Shown here: positions 1 to 9,134 of the stretch, in pieces
How positions within the stretch are numbered: the first letter of the stretch is position 1
How the letters are laid out: each line of letters begins with the position of its first letter
Source: Pseudomonas reidholzensis
GTDB lineage: Bacteria > Pseudomonadota > Gammaproteobacteria > Pseudomonadales > Pseudomonadaceae
Direction: 5' to 3'
Length of the DNA: 64,000 nucleotides
Assembly (NCBI RefSeq): GCF_900536025.1
Contig: NZ_UNOZ01000035.1
Location: 62,001-126,000 of the forward strand
Notes under the pieces: generated by a model
Seen by the model: the letters and a program-made list of their open reading frames with translations, nothing else
Told to the model about the DNA's origin: nothing
Databases searched by the model: none
Made by a program: the position numbers and the translations under genes

Positions 1-198
1 GTCGGGCCGCTCGGCGAACTGGCCGGCGGTATCGACCTGAGCCTGCCGGTGACCCTCGGCTGCGCCGCCCTGCTCTACCTGACCCTGCTCAACCTGTTCC
101 CTGAACCTGCTGGCGTGTATGGCCCCAACGGCCCGCGCTGGGTGCGCTGCAAAAGCACCTCGCGCATGCCGGTAACCACTATCGCCGAAATCGCCTGA
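1..198 (+). CDS. C-terminal end of a permease-like membrane protein (5' truncated)
   Basis: An open frame enters from the window edge and stops with TGA at 196-198, leaving 65 residues. They hold one clear hydrophobic segment (about residues 14-32, rich in Leu and Ala), then a short Pro/Gly linker and a polar tail ending TTIAEIA. The pattern suits the last helix and cytoplasmic tail of a transporter, perhaps of the cytosine/purine permease (NCS1) type, but too little is left to name the family. The aldehyde dehydrogenase gene starts 13 bases downstream in the same direction, so the two are probably co-transcribed and the permease may import that pathway's substrate (inference). Confidence 0.55.
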   Translation, partial: VGPLGELAGGIDLSLPVTLGCAALLYLTLLNLFPEPAGVYGPNGPRWVRCKSTSRMPVTTIAEIA

Positions 199-211
199 CC
201 GGAATCCGACC

Positions 212-1642
212 ATGACCACACCTCACTACATCGACGGCCGCTGGGTCGAAGGCCAAGGCCACGACTGCATCAGCGTGCATGAGCCGGCGCTGGGCCTGCC
301 GTTTGCCGAACTGATGTCGGCCAGCAGCGCCCAGGTCGACCAGGCCGTTGCCGCTGCCCGTCGCGCCTTACCCGCCTGGAAACAGACCTCGGCCGCCGAG
401 CGCGCTGCGCTGTTGCGCGGCTTCGCCGAGCAGCTCGGGGCACGCCGCGAGGACCTGATCGCGCTGCAGATGCGCAACAACGGCAAGCCGCGCCACGAAG
501 CCGAAATCGACCTGGACGATGCCGTGGCGACCTTCGCCTACTACGCCGACCTCGCTGAGCAACTGCCGGCGAAGAACCGCGACGTGCCGCTGGCCGTGCC
601 GGGCTTCACTGCGCGCACGCGGCTCGAGCCCGTTGGCGTGGTCGGCCTGATCGTGCCGTGGAACTTCCCCCTGGTGACCAGCGCCTGGAAGCTCGCCCCG
701 GCCCTGGCGGCGGGCTGCACCGTGGTGCTCAAGCCTTCTGAAGTGACGCCACTGATCGAGCAGGCCTACGGCCAGATCGCCGAGCAGCTCGGCCTGCCCG
801 CGGGCGTGCTGAACATCGTCAACGGCAAGGCCGAGACCGGCGCTGCGCTGAGCGGCCATAACGGCCTCGACAAGCTGTCGTTCACCGGCAGCAACGGCGT
901 CGGCAGCCAGGTCATGCGCGCCTCGGCGGTGCAGTGCCGGCCGGTAACACTGGAGCTGGGCGGCAAGTCGGCGATTGTCGTGTTCGACGATTGCGACGTC
1001 GACCAGGCCGTGGAGTGGATCGTCGCCGGCATCACCTGGAATGCCGGGCAGATGTGCTCGGCGACGTCGCGCCTGTTGGTCCAGGATGGCATTGCCGATG
1101 CCCTGCTGGCGCGCTTGCAGGATGCGCTGGAGACGATCCAGGTGGGTAACCCGCTGACCGAAGACGTGCAGATGGGCCCGCTGACCAGCCAGGCACAGTG
1201 GCTGAAGGTGGCGGGCTACTTTGCCACCGCGCGTGAAGAGGGTCTGAAGTGCCTGGCCGGCGGTAAGGCGCTGGACCGTGACGGCTGGTTCGTCAGCCCG
1301 ACGCTGTATGTGGATGTGCCCCAGAGCAGCCGCCTGTGGGTGGAGGAGATCTTTGGCCCGGTGCTGTGTGCCCGGCGCTTCTCGAGCGAGCAGCAGGCCA
1401 TTGCCCAGGCCAACGACAGCCGTTTCGGCCTGGTCGCCACCGTGTGCTCGGCCGACCTGGAGCGCGCCGAGCGCGTGGCCGACGCACTGGAGGTTGGCCA
1501 TGTATGGATCAACTCGGTGCAGGCGGTGTTCGTCGAAACCTCGTGGGGTGGCACCAAGGGCAGCGGGATCGGCCGTGAGCTTGGGCCTTGGGGGTTGTCC
1601 GCCTATCAGTCGGTGAAGCATGTGACGCGTTGCCTGGAGTAA
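212..1642 (+). CDS. NAD(P)-dependent aldehyde dehydrogenase (betaine-aldehyde dehydrogenase-like)
   Basis: A 476-residue member of the aldehyde dehydrogenase superfamily, of normal length. The catalytic set is complete: Asn151 in PWNFP, the general base Glu248 in LELGGKSA, and nucleophile Cys282 in NAGQMCSA. The SFTGS motif of the nucleotide-binding fold is at about 223-227. It should oxidise an aldehyde to the acid in the cytoplasm with NAD(P)+. It resembles the betaine/aminoaldehyde dehydrogenase branch, but substrate cannot be read from sequence. It follows a permease-like gene by 13 bases, and a hairpin with a T-run lies 22 bases after its stop, so it probably ends that operon. Confidence 0.9.
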   Translation: MTTPHYIDGRWVEGQGHDCISVHEPALGLPFAELMSASSAQVDQAVAAARRALPAWKQTSAAERAALLRGFAEQLGARREDLIALQMRNNGKPRHEAEIDLDDAVATFAYYADLAEQLPAKNRDVPLAVPGFTARTRLEPVGVVGLIVPWNFPLVTSAWKLAPALAAGCTVVLKPSEVTPLIEQAYGQIAEQLGLPAGVLNIVNGKAETGAALSGHNGLDKLSFTGSNGVGSQVMRASAVQCRPVTLELGGKSAIVVFDDCDVDQAVEWIVAGITWNAGQMCSATSRLLVQDGIADALLARLQDALETIQVGNPLTEDVQMGPLTSQAQWLKVAGYFATAREEGLKCLAGGKALDRDGWFVSPTLYVDVPQSSRLWVEEIFGPVLCARRFSSEQQAIAQANDSRFGLVATVCSADLERAERVADALEVGHVWINSVQAVFVETSWGGTKGSGIGRELGPWGLSAYQSVKHVTRCLE

Positions 1643-1664
1643 ACACGATACCCGGTAACCTCTG

Positions 1665-1699
1665 AGCCCCTTGCTGGCAATTGCCACAGGGGGCTTTTG
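1665..1699 (+). terminator. Rho-independent terminator after the aldehyde dehydrogenase gene
   Basis: AGCCCC (1665-1670) pairs with GGGGCT (1690-1695), enclosing an inner TGGCAATTGCCA palindrome, and is followed by TTTT. Confidence 0.7.
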
Positions 1700-1881
1700 C
1701 TATCCGCCGCACTGTCACGTCAGCGCAGCGAGCGCATCATGGTTTTCGGCGACAGGTCAGGACAGAACCCTGCGCGCTTGGCGCGCTATACCGCACTTTC
1801 CCACGTTGGTGACTTTTCCCCGCGGTCGTAGAGTCCCACTACCTGGTACCCCCACAATCACAACACCAGGCCGGACCACCC

Positions 1882-3099
1882 ATGCACCCTCAACGCACCG
1901 CCTTGCACAACGAATTGCACGCCCGCCCGTCGCTGTACTTCGACGGCCCGGCGCATGTCTTCCACCTGGCCCTGCTCGGCGCTGACGCGGCCTGCACCGC
2001 GCTGCTGCAACGCTGCTGCCCGGAGGCGTGCGACCCGCACGCGGCGCAGGGCATCACCGAGCTGGACGGCCACCCGTTCAAATGGGAACGGCACACCGAG
2101 TTCTTCACCCTGACCCTGGTCGTGCCCTGCACCGCCGCCGCCGACGACTGGCAGGCGCTACCGCCGGTGCTGGCCGAGGCGATCGCGCCACAGTCGGCCG
2201 AGGTGATCAACGCGGTGCAGGTGCTGGTGCGCGACGAGCAGGATCTGGACTTGGGCCGCCTCGGCTTCAAGGACCCCTGCGGCTCCTGCGTCGGCGGCGG
2301 CGATGCGGTGGTCTGGAGTGATTTTCGCCTCACCGAAGACGGCACCAACCGCTTCCTGTTCATCAACCGCCGGCTCAATGCCTACCGCCAGGGCCGGATG
2401 ATCCGGCGCCTGCTGGAGATCGAGACGTACCGCATGATGGCCTCGCTGGCCTTGTCCACGGCCAAGGCACTGAGCCAGGAGCTGGACGCGTTCGACAAGA
2501 CCCTGGTGAGCCTCTCCGAGCGCAGTGCCAGCGTTGCCGGCCATGACTCCAAGGCCTTGCTCGAAGCGATCGCGCACCTGTCGCGGCAGGTGGTCAGCCG
2601 CACGGTGAAGACCCGCCACCGCTTCGGCGCCACCCAGGCGTATGCGCAACTGGTGTTCGAACGCCTGGGCGAATTGCGCGAGAGCCATGTCGGCGACTGC
2701 CAGCGGCTGGGGGTGTTCATCGAACGGCGCTTCAAGCCGACCGTGCGCTACTGCTCGGCCACCGAGCAACGGCTGGAGCAACTGGCGAAGAACGTGGCCA
2801 ACCTGGGCGACCTGCTGCAGGCGCGGGTGCAGGTGGAAATGGAAGAGCAGAACGCGCAGATCCTCGGCAGCCTGAATGCCCGGGCCGATGCGCAGGTAAA
2901 GATCCAGCGTGCGGTGGAAGGGCTGTCGATCATCGCCATCACCTATTACCTGCTGAACCTGTTCAAGCTGCTGTACGGTGGGCTGAATGTGCTCGGGGCG
3001 GGCTTGGCGGCGCGCGATGCGCTGCTGGGGATGACGCCGGCGGTGGTGCTGGTGTTGCTGGTGATCCTGCTGCGGATCAGGCAGGCCAAGCAGCACTGA
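1882..3099 (+). CDS. DUF3422 family membrane-anchored protein
   Basis: A 405-residue protein matching the DUF3422 family, whose members begin with an HxxLHNELHARP-like segment; here HNELHARPSLYF occurs near residues 9-20. A soluble body with long Leu/Gln/Glu-rich helices, probably partly coiled coil, is followed by two hydrophobic segments near the C-terminus (about 348-372 and 384-400), so the bulk should face the cytoplasm on a C-terminal hairpin anchor. No catalytic motif is evident and the family's function is unknown to me. It stands alone: a terminator lies upstream and the next gene is convergent, 62 bases away. Confidence 0.8.
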   Translation: MHPQRTALHNELHARPSLYFDGPAHVFHLALLGADAACTALLQRCCPEACDPHAAQGITELDGHPFKWERHTEFFTLTLVVPCTAAADDWQALPPVLAEAIAPQSAEVINAVQVLVRDEQDLDLGRLGFKDPCGSCVGGGDAVVWSDFRLTEDGTNRFLFINRRLNAYRQGRMIRRLLEIETYRMMASLALSTAKALSQELDAFDKTLVSLSERSASVAGHDSKALLEAIAHLSRQVVSRTVKTRHRFGATQAYAQLVFERLGELRESHVGDCQRLGVFIERRFKPTVRYCSATEQRLEQLAKNVANLGDLLQARVQVEMEEQNAQILGSLNARADAQVKIQRAVEGLSIIAITYYLLNLFKLLYGGLNVLGAGLAARDALLGMTPAVVLVLLVILLRIRQAKQH

Positions 3100-3161
3100 A
3101 CCTGCGTGCAACCTGTCGAGGACAAGCCTGCTCAACGAAGCGGGCTTGCCCTCGGTCAGGC

Positions 3162-5564
3162 TTACGCCGGCTCGTCGGCCGGGCGTGGCGCTTCCTGCAC
3201 CAGCACCATGCTCTGCGGCGAAGACAACTCGATGCCCGCCTCGCGCAAGCGCGCCAGCACGGTGAACAGCAGGTCACTGCGCGTCGACGAGACCTGCCGC
3301 GGCCCCGCCACATAGCCACTGACACTCAACACCATGCCACTCGCGGTGAGGTCCTTGAAGGTCACCGACGGTGTCGGCGCATCGAGGATCGCCTCGTGCT
3401 CGGCATAGGCCGCGAGCAACAGCTCGCGGACCTGGCTCGGGTCGCTCTCCAGCGGCAGGGTCAGGCTGATGCCGACCACGCCCAGGGCGTTGCCCATGGT
3501 CACGTTGCGCACGTTCTGCGAGATGAACTGCGAGTTCGGCACGATCACCGTCGAACGGTCGGACATCTGGATCTCGGTGGCCCGTACGTTGATTCGGCGG
3601 ATGTCACCTTCGACACCGGCCAGGCTGACCCAGTCGCCCACCTTGACCGGACGCTCGGTCAGCAGGATCAGGCCAGAGATGAAGTTCTGGACGATCTGCT
3701 GCAAGCCGAAACCGATACCCACCGACAGCGCACTGACCACCCAGGTCAGGCTGGTCAGGTTGATGCGCAGGGTCGACATCACCAGCATGGCCAGGAACAG
3801 GAAGCCCAGGTAACCGACCAGGGTCACCAGCGAGGCACGCATGCCGGCGTCCATGTCGGTCTCGGGCAGCAGGCGATCGCTCAGCCAGCGCTTGACCACG
3901 CGGATGGCGAGCAAACCACCGAGGAACATGCCCAACGCCAGGAAGATATCCTGCGGGACGATGTTCAGGTTGCCCAGTACCTTGCCGCCGCTGCCGTCCC
4001 AGTCTGCCAGGCTCAGCAGCAGCTCACCCGGGCTGGTGCCCGAAGGCATGAACGCCAGCAAGGCGGCACCGAACAGCAGCAGGGTGCGGCCGATGCCCGC
4101 CAGGATGGTGCTGGCCTGGGCCTGGTGACGCTGGGCCAGGCCCAGCGCCGAGGCCAGCGCCAGGCCACCGGGCTGACGCGGCGAGAGCAGGGTTTCGCAG
4201 AGGTCGCCGAACACCGTGACGAGCAGGTAGGCACAGGTCGCCACCACGCTGATCCACAGCAGCTTGGCGATCAGGAAGTACGCCAGCGTCAGGTAGCCCG
4301 TGAGCAGCGCCAGCACGACCAGGCCAATCCAGATCACACCGACGAACGGTATCAGCCCGGCCAACCCTGAAGGCCGCGCCAGGCCGTGCAAGCGGCGGGT
4401 GCGCCGGTAGCGCACCAGCGCTGCGGCAAAGATCGCCGCCACCACCAGTGCGGTCAGGCCGTTGGTGGCCAGGGTCAGCGCCAGGCTGGTGCCGATCACG
4501 CTGTTGATCCGCTCCTGGGTGAGCAGCACCATCAGCGCCAGCGCCAGCAGTTTAGGGAACCAGCCAAGCGCGCTAGCCACTTCATCCGGGATCGGCGGCA
4601 GGCGCCAGGACGGGCGCTGCAGCATCAGCATGGCGCGCCCGAGGCCGGTAATGAAGGCGCTGAAGACCACCAGGGTGAGCACATGGTTGATCAGGCTGGC
4701 GATGTCGGTGCCCAGATCAGCACTGGTTTCCAGGCCCCAACGGACCAGCGACACCGACCCTGCGATAGTCGCCAGGGTCGCCAGGCTGACGCTCAGGGCG
4801 AGGGCACTGCGGCGCAGGCGGCCTTCCGGCAGCCAGCGGATCATCGCGTCGGCCAGCAGCCGCTCGAGCAGCCGCCGGACCAGGGTCCAGACCAGCAGGG
4901 CCGCCACCAGGCTGGTGATGAACAACCAGCGGTTTTCGGCGCTGAAGGCACTGGCGAGCGCATCCGCAGCCTCGCCACGCAGGGCGCGCAGGCGGGCCAC
5001 GTCGTCGTCGGTCGGGCGAATGAAGCTCGACCAGAACGCCGGGCTCAACGGGCTCGCGGCGCGGCTGGTGATCTGCGAGTTGAACTGGCTACGGCGCAGG
5101 TTGACGATCTGCGTCGACAGGTCACGCGCCGACTGGGTCAGTTGGGTGGCGGTCTGTTGCTGATCGGTCAGCGACTTCTTGTCCCTGGTCAGTTGCTGAC
5201 GCTGCCGGGTAATGCTGTCGGCTTCATCCGGCAAGACCGGGCCGAGCACCTTGAGCTGATCGTCCAGGCGCTCCAGGTCGGTGGTGCGCAACGCGACAAG
5301 AGCATCCGCCTGACGCTGGACCTGCATGGCCGCTTGACGCAGCTGCGAGAGCTGATCGTCATTGGCGTTGCTGCTGACCCCCTGGCGAATCTGGTCGAGC
5401 CGGTCACTCAACTGCTCGACGCTGGCGTTCTCGTCCAGCGCGGCCATTTCGCCGGCCAGCAATTGCGACACAGGCGTAGCGCCCGCCGACCAGGCCGGCG
5501 TGGCTACCCACAAGAGCAGGGCGAAAATCCCCACACACAAACGGTCAAGGCTTACACGCCTCAT
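3162..5564 (-). CDS. DUF3772 and MscS-domain mechanosensitive ion channel
   Basis: An 800-residue inner-membrane protein. It starts with a signal peptide (hydrophobic run then PAWSA near residue 27), continues with a periplasmic Gln/Leu-rich helical region and the DUF3772 segment (about 120-190), then roughly ten membrane helices. The C-terminal MscS module starts near residue 600, with the conserved GIGFGLQQIVQNFISG pore-helix and beta-domain entry, and runs to a cytoplasmic alpha/beta end. By family it should open on membrane tension to release solutes in osmotic downshock. It belongs with the large MscK/YbdG-type members rather than small MscS. No operon partner is evident: the gene downstream is convergent and ada upstream is separated by 55 bases. 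Confidence 0.85.
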   Translation of the reverse strand: MRRVSLDRLCVGIFALLLWVATPAWSAGATPVSQLLAGEMAALDENASVEQLSDRLDQIRQGVSSNANDDQLSQLRQAAMQVQRQADALVALRTTDLERLDDQLKVLGPVLPDEADSITRQRQQLTRDKKSLTDQQQTATQLTQSARDLSTQIVNLRRSQFNSQITSRAASPLSPAFWSSFIRPTDDDVARLRALRGEAADALASAFSAENRWLFITSLVAALLVWTLVRRLLERLLADAMIRWLPEGRLRRSALALSVSLATLATIAGSVSLVRWGLETSADLGTDIASLINHVLTLVVFSAFITGLGRAMLMLQRPSWRLPPIPDEVASALGWFPKLLALALMVLLTQERINSVIGTSLALTLATNGLTALVVAAIFAAALVRYRRTRRLHGLARPSGLAGLIPFVGVIWIGLVVLALLTGYLTLAYFLIAKLLWISVVATCAYLLVTVFGDLCETLLSPRQPGGLALASALGLAQRHQAQASTILAGIGRTLLLFGAALLAFMPSGTSPGELLLSLADWDGSGGKVLGNLNIVPQDIFLALGMFLGGLLAIRVVKRWLSDRLLPETDMDAGMRASLVTLVGYLGFLFLAMLVMSTLRINLTSLTWVVSALSVGIGFGLQQIVQNFISGLILLTERPVKVGDWVSLAGVEGDIRRINVRATEIQMSDRSTVIVPNSQFISQNVRNVTMGNALGVVGISLTLPLESDPSQVRELLLAAYAEHEAILDAPTPSVTFKDLTASGMVLSVSGYVAGPRQVSSTRSDLLFTVLARLREAGIELSSPQSMVLVQEAPRPADEPA

Positions 5565-5619
5565 CGAATTCCCCTATTTACAGACACTGCAGGCGGGGAA
5601 TTCTACGCTGCTCACGGGC

Positions 5620-6666
5620 TCAGGTGAGTGCCGTTTCTCGGTCGAGCAGCTGCCGCTTGCGTTCGACACCCCAGCGGTAGCCGCTGATATCGCCATCGCG
5701 CCGCACCACACGGTGGCAGGGGATGGCCACCGCAATACGGTTGGCCGCGCAGGCCAGCGCCACGGCGCGCACCGCCTTGGGCGCGCCGATGCGCTCGGCG
5801 ACCTCGCTGTAGCTGACCCGGCAGCCCGCCGGCACTTCGCGCAGGGCTTGCCAGACGCGCTCCTGAAACGCCGTGCCCTGCACGTCCAGTGGCAGGTCCA
5901 GGCCGAGCGCCGGGTGCTCGACGAAGCCAACCACCTCGGCAACCAACTGCTCATACCCCGCATCACCGCCGATCAGTTGCGCCTTGGGGAACTGATCCTG
6001 CAATTGCTCGAGCAGCGTTTGCGGGTCGTCGCCGAGCAGAATCGCGCAAATCCCCCGCTCGCTCTGTGCTACCAGAATGGCACCGAGCGAACATTGGCCG
6101 AGGGCGAATCGGACAGTCGCGCCGGCACCGCCTGCGCGAAATTGCCTGGGGCGCATGCCGAGGCGCTGGCCGGCGCTCTGGTAAAAACGGCTGTTGGAGT
6201 TGTAGCCGGCGTCGTAGAGGGCGTCAGTGACTGTCGTGGCCGGGTCGCCGAGACGCTCTCGCAGGCGCTGGGCGCGAAACGCCGAGGCATACGCTTTCGG
6301 CGTCAGGCCGGTTTCAGCCTTGAACAGGCGGTGCAGGTGAAAGGGGCTGACGCTGAGCTCGGTACCCAACTGGTCGAGGCTGGGGGCGGTTTCGCTGGCC
6401 TCGAGCAGGCGGCAGGCGCGGGCGATCAATGCGGTACGCCGGGCGCCACTGCTGCAGCGTTGGCAGGCACGGTAGCCGGCGGCTTCAGCGGCGGCCGGAT
6501 CGGGGTAGAAGGCGACGTTCTCGCGTTTGGCCAGACGCGACCTGCAGCCGGGATGGCAGTAGATGCCGGTACTGCGCACGGCGTAGACGAAGTGCCCGGC
6601 GGCAGCGCTATCGCGGCTTTGTACGGCGAGCCAACGGTCGGCGTCGGTGACGTAGGCGGGCTTCAT
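5620..6666 (-). CDS. ada: Ada: O6-methylguanine-DNA methyltransferase and AraC-type activator
   Basis: A 348-residue fusion with full Ada layout. The N-terminal zinc site has Cys37, Cys41, Cys68 and Cys71 (YCHPGC and CQRC); Cys37 corresponds to the phosphotriester methyl acceptor. An AraC-type helix-turn-helix follows (about 85-175), then the methyltransferase domain with acceptor Cys317 in PCHRV. The start at 6666 is chosen because AAGGAGT stands 8 bases upstream; a longer frame to 6705 lacks such a site and adds an atypical tail. It should repair O6-methylguanine and, once methylated at Cys37, activate alkylation-repair genes. It lies 105 bases downstream of alkA on the same strand, so an alkA-ada operon is likely. 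Confidence 0.95.
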   Translation of the reverse strand: MKPAYVTDADRWLAVQSRDSAAAGHFVYAVRSTGIYCHPGCRSRLAKRENVAFYPDPAAAEAAGYRACQRCSSGARRTALIARACRLLEASETAPSLDQLGTELSVSPFHLHRLFKAETGLTPKAYASAFRAQRLRERLGDPATTVTDALYDAGYNSNSRFYQSAGQRLGMRPRQFRAGGAGATVRFALGQCSLGAILVAQSERGICAILLGDDPQTLLEQLQDQFPKAQLIGGDAGYEQLVAEVVGFVEHPALGLDLPLDVQGTAFQERVWQALREVPAGCRVSYSEVAERIGAPKAVRAVALACAANRIAVAIPCHRVVRRDGDISGYRWGVERKRQLLDRETALT

Positions 6667-6771
6667 CGGGTGACTCCTTGCTGAGCAGAGCGCTGAGCCT
6701 GACATCCACGGCCCAGCGGTTCACTCTCAATCTTGCGCCTGTATTCAGTCAGGGATCCTGAAGCGGCTCGG

Positions 6772-7404
6772 TCACCCGACAGCGCGCCACAGGTACCAGG
6801 CAGCCACCGTACGGTGCGGGCTCCACCCGGCAGCCAATGCGCGCATCTGCGCGGGGGTCGGGGCTTTTTCCAGGCCCTTGATCCGGCGATAGCCTTCACG
6901 CACGCCAAAATCGTCCACCGGCAGGATGTCCGACCGCTCCAGGCAGTACATCAGCAGCATCTCCACCGTCCACCGGCCGACCCCGCGCAAGGTCACCAGC
7001 CGCTCGATCAGCACATCGTCATGCAAGCTCAGCGCCTCGTCGCGGCTGGGCACGAGCCCGTCAAGACGGGCCTTGGCAATCCCCTGCACAGTCGACAGCT
7101 TGCTCGCGGAGAAACCACACGCGCGCAGTGCCTCAGGCGTGGTCGCCACCAGCTGCGCCGGGCTGGGAAACGCCGTATCGGGATACAGCGCCAGCATTCG
7201 CCCAAGGATCGCCTCGGCCGCACGCGCATGCAGTTGCTGGTAGGCAATCGCCCGCACCAGGGCTTCATACGGCTCACGCCCCGGGGTCGCCTGATGCAGG
7301 CACGGCCCGGTCACGGCGATATGCCGCGCCCAGTCCGGATCGAGCCCGGCAAGATAGCCGGCGGCCTCGTGCAAGGCCGCGGGCGAAAGGTCAGCGAGGA
7401 TCAT
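6772..7404 (-). CDS. alkA: DNA-3-methyladenine glycosylase II
   Basis: A 210-residue HhH-GPD base-excision glycosylase. The helix-hairpin-helix LRGVGRWTVEM lies at 139-150 and the catalytic Asp is Asp165 in LPVDDFG. It should remove N3-alkylated and related damaged bases from DNA. It lacks the N-terminal domain of E. coli AlkA (about 280 residues), as is common for the short form in pseudomonads. It is upstream of ada on the same strand; Ada would be expected to control it, but I could not identify a convincing Ada box. Confidence 0.92.
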   Translation of the reverse strand: MILADLSPAALHEAAGYLAGLDPDWARHIAVTGPCLHQATPGREPYEALVRAIAYQQLHARAAEAILGRMLALYPDTAFPSPAQLVATTPEALRACGFSASKLSTVQGIAKARLDGLVPSRDEALSLHDDVLIERLVTLRGVGRWTVEMLLMYCLERSDILPVDDFGVREGYRRIKGLEKAPTPAQMRALAAGWSPHRTVAAWYLWRAVG

Positions 7405-7530
7405 CCACGGCTACCTGCGCAGTACGCCAAGCCCTCATCTTAGCCCAGCCCTGCTACGAGCAAACGCCGAATCATGCGCGAGAATTTTCTGGTATGCCAT
7501 TGCCCTCGAGTAGCCACCCCGCCTAGAATT

Positions 7531-7545
7531 GAGAACGATTAACAA
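7531..7545 (+). promoter_or_regulatory. Fur-box-like site upstream of sigma gene 1
   Basis: TGAGAACGATTAACA matches the 7-1-7 Fur consensus TGATAATGATTATCA at 12 of 15 positions. It lies 36 bases before the ECF sigma start, where a Fur operator would block the promoter. This placement is usual for iron-starvation sigma genes of Pseudomonas. Confidence 0.7.
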
Positions 7546-7580
7546 ACGCACTTCCATCCAGGATCAGGGCCGTTGCTACG

Positions 7581-8096
7581 ATGCAGATGAACGACATGCT
7601 CAAGCCGGCCGAGGTCGATCTGCTCTATCAAACCCATCACGCGTGGCTGCGCGGTTGGCTGCGGGCACGCGTCGACTGCCGGGAAAACGCCGCCGACCTG
7701 GCCCAGGACACGTTTGTCCGGCTGCTTCGCGCGCGTCAGGCATCGCCACTGAAGGAGCCCCGTGCCTACCTCAGCAGCATCGCCCGCGGCCTGATGATCG
7801 ACCAGTTTCGTCGCCGCGCCCTCGAGCGCGCCTACCAGGAGAGCCTGGCCAGCCTGCCCGAATGCGAAGCGCCCAGTGAAGAACACCGCCTGCTCATCCT
7901 CGATACCCTCGAACGCCTCGATGCGGCCCTGCACCGGCTCAAGCCACGGGTGCGCCAGGCGTTTCTGCTGGCGCAGCTGGATGGCCTGAGCATCGCCCGG
8001 ATCGCCGAGCGCCTGGACGTCTCCCGGGCGACCGTCGAGCGCGACCTGGCCAAGGCCCTCGGCGTCTGCTACCGGTTGCGCTATGCCGACGCCTGA
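7581..8096 (+). CDS. FecI-type ECF RNA polymerase sigma factor (cassette 1)
   Basis: A 171-residue ECF sigma factor of the iron (FecI) group. Region 2 includes DLAQDTFVRLL (about 44-54) and region 4 a helix-turn-helix with LDGLSIARIAERLDVSRATV (about 133-152). It should direct RNA polymerase to the promoter of the receptor gene at 9135. ATG at 7581 is used, though a second ATG lies two codons on. The coding end overlaps fecR by 14 bases, implying translational coupling. The Fur-like site upstream predicts expression only in iron limitation. Confidence 0.9.
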   Translation: MQMNDMLKPAEVDLLYQTHHAWLRGWLRARVDCRENAADLAQDTFVRLLRARQASPLKEPRAYLSSIARGLMIDQFRRRALERAYQESLASLPECEAPSEEHRLLILDTLERLDAALHRLKPRVRQAFLLAQLDGLSIARIAERLDVSRATVERDLAKALGVCYRLRYADA

Positions 8097-9039
8097 GCGT
8101 AACCCCGCGCAGGCCCAGGTCGACCAGGCGATCGACTGGCTGGTGAAGCTGCGTTTCGATGAGCCCAGCGCACGCACCGAACGCCAGTTCCAGCAGTGGC
8201 TGGCCAGCCACCCGCACAATGCCCTGGCCTGGCAGCGGGTGAGCAGCCTCAGCGACGAACTGGCGGGCCTGCCCGGCGACCTCAGCCGACGCACCCTCGA
8301 CAGCAGCCAGCGCCAGCGCATCGGCCGCCGCGATCACCTCAAGCTGCTCGCCGTGCTGGCCGTCGGAGGCAGCTTCGCCTGGGCCGCCCGCGAGCCGCTC
8401 GGGTTGCCAGCCCTGCTGGCCGACAGCCGCACCGGCACCGGCGAGCGGCGTGACCTGCAAGGCAGCGACGGCAGCCGCATCCAGCTCAACACCGACAGCG
8501 CCATCGACTTGCGCTACAGCGTCGAGCAGCGCTTGCTGACGCTGGTCCGGGGCGAGATGACCCTGGACAGCAACGCCGACGACAACCGGCCCTTCCTGAT
8601 CGATACCCGGATCGGCGCCTTGAGCACCCGCGACGGCCAGTTGTTGCTGCGCGAAACCGATCACGGCCTGTTGCTCGCCGTGCGTCGGGGCGAAGTGACG
8701 CTGTTACCCGCCTCTGCCCCGCTACGCCAGGTGCGCGCGGGCGAAATGGTTGAGGTCTCGGCGTCGGGCAGCTTGCAGCCCGCTGTCCTGCATGGCGACC
8801 CGTGGGGCTGGACCGACGGCGTGCTGAGCGTCCAGCAGATGCCCCTGGGCGAGTTCGTCAGCGAGCTGGCACGGTACCGCCCAGGCGTAGTGCGCTGTGC
8901 ACCGCAGGTGGCGCAGCTCAAGGTGTCCGGTACCTATCAGCTGGCCGACAGCGAGCACATCCTGCTGCTGCTCGCGCGCAGCCTGCCGGTGCGCGTCGAC
9001 TACCGCACGCGTTACTGGGTGAGCATCGACGCCGCCTGA
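8083..9039 (+). CDS. FecR-type anti-sigma / sigma regulator (cassette 1)
   Basis: A 318-residue FecR family protein. The cytoplasmic N-terminal sigma-binding domain (DUF4880-like, about 8-60) carries the usual FQQWLASHPHNALAWQRV pattern. A single hydrophobic segment follows (about 87-105), preceded by an Arg-Arg pair, then the periplasmic FecR domain with TGERRDLQGSDGSRIQLNT (about 114-132) and a C-terminal STN-like part that would contact the receptor signalling domain. It overlaps the sigma gene by 14 bases and precedes its receptor by 95 bases. Family knowledge: it holds the sigma inactive until the receptor signals. Confidence 0.9.
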   Translation: MPTPERNPAQAQVDQAIDWLVKLRFDEPSARTERQFQQWLASHPHNALAWQRVSSLSDELAGLPGDLSRRTLDSSQRQRIGRRDHLKLLAVLAVGGSFAWAAREPLGLPALLADSRTGTGERRDLQGSDGSRIQLNTDSAIDLRYSVEQRLLTLVRGEMTLDSNADDNRPFLIDTRIGALSTRDGQLLLRETDHGLLLAVRRGEVTLLPASAPLRQVRAGEMVEVSASGSLQPAVLHGDPWGWTDGVLSVQQMPLGEFVSELARYRPGVVRCAPQVAQLKVSGTYQLADSEHILLLLARSLPVRVDYRTRYWVSIDAA

Positions 9040-9134
9040 AGCACACGCAAAAAAAATGAGGTGGATGCTCATACTCGCTCGGCCTGAAGGAACAAAGCCC
9101 GAAAAGTGGTCTTAACAACCTTCAGGAGCGCGTC

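Noticed and set aside
3396..4370. A long plus-strand reading frame opposite the mechanosensitive channel gene
   Set aside because: It is Gln/His/Arg-rich low-complexity sequence, the usual antisense shadow of a GC-rich gene with Leu and Ala codons.
7405..7520. An Ada box upstream of alkA
   Set aside because: The best stretch (AAAATTCTCGCGCA on the minus strand near 7490) matches only loosely and is too far from the gene to call.
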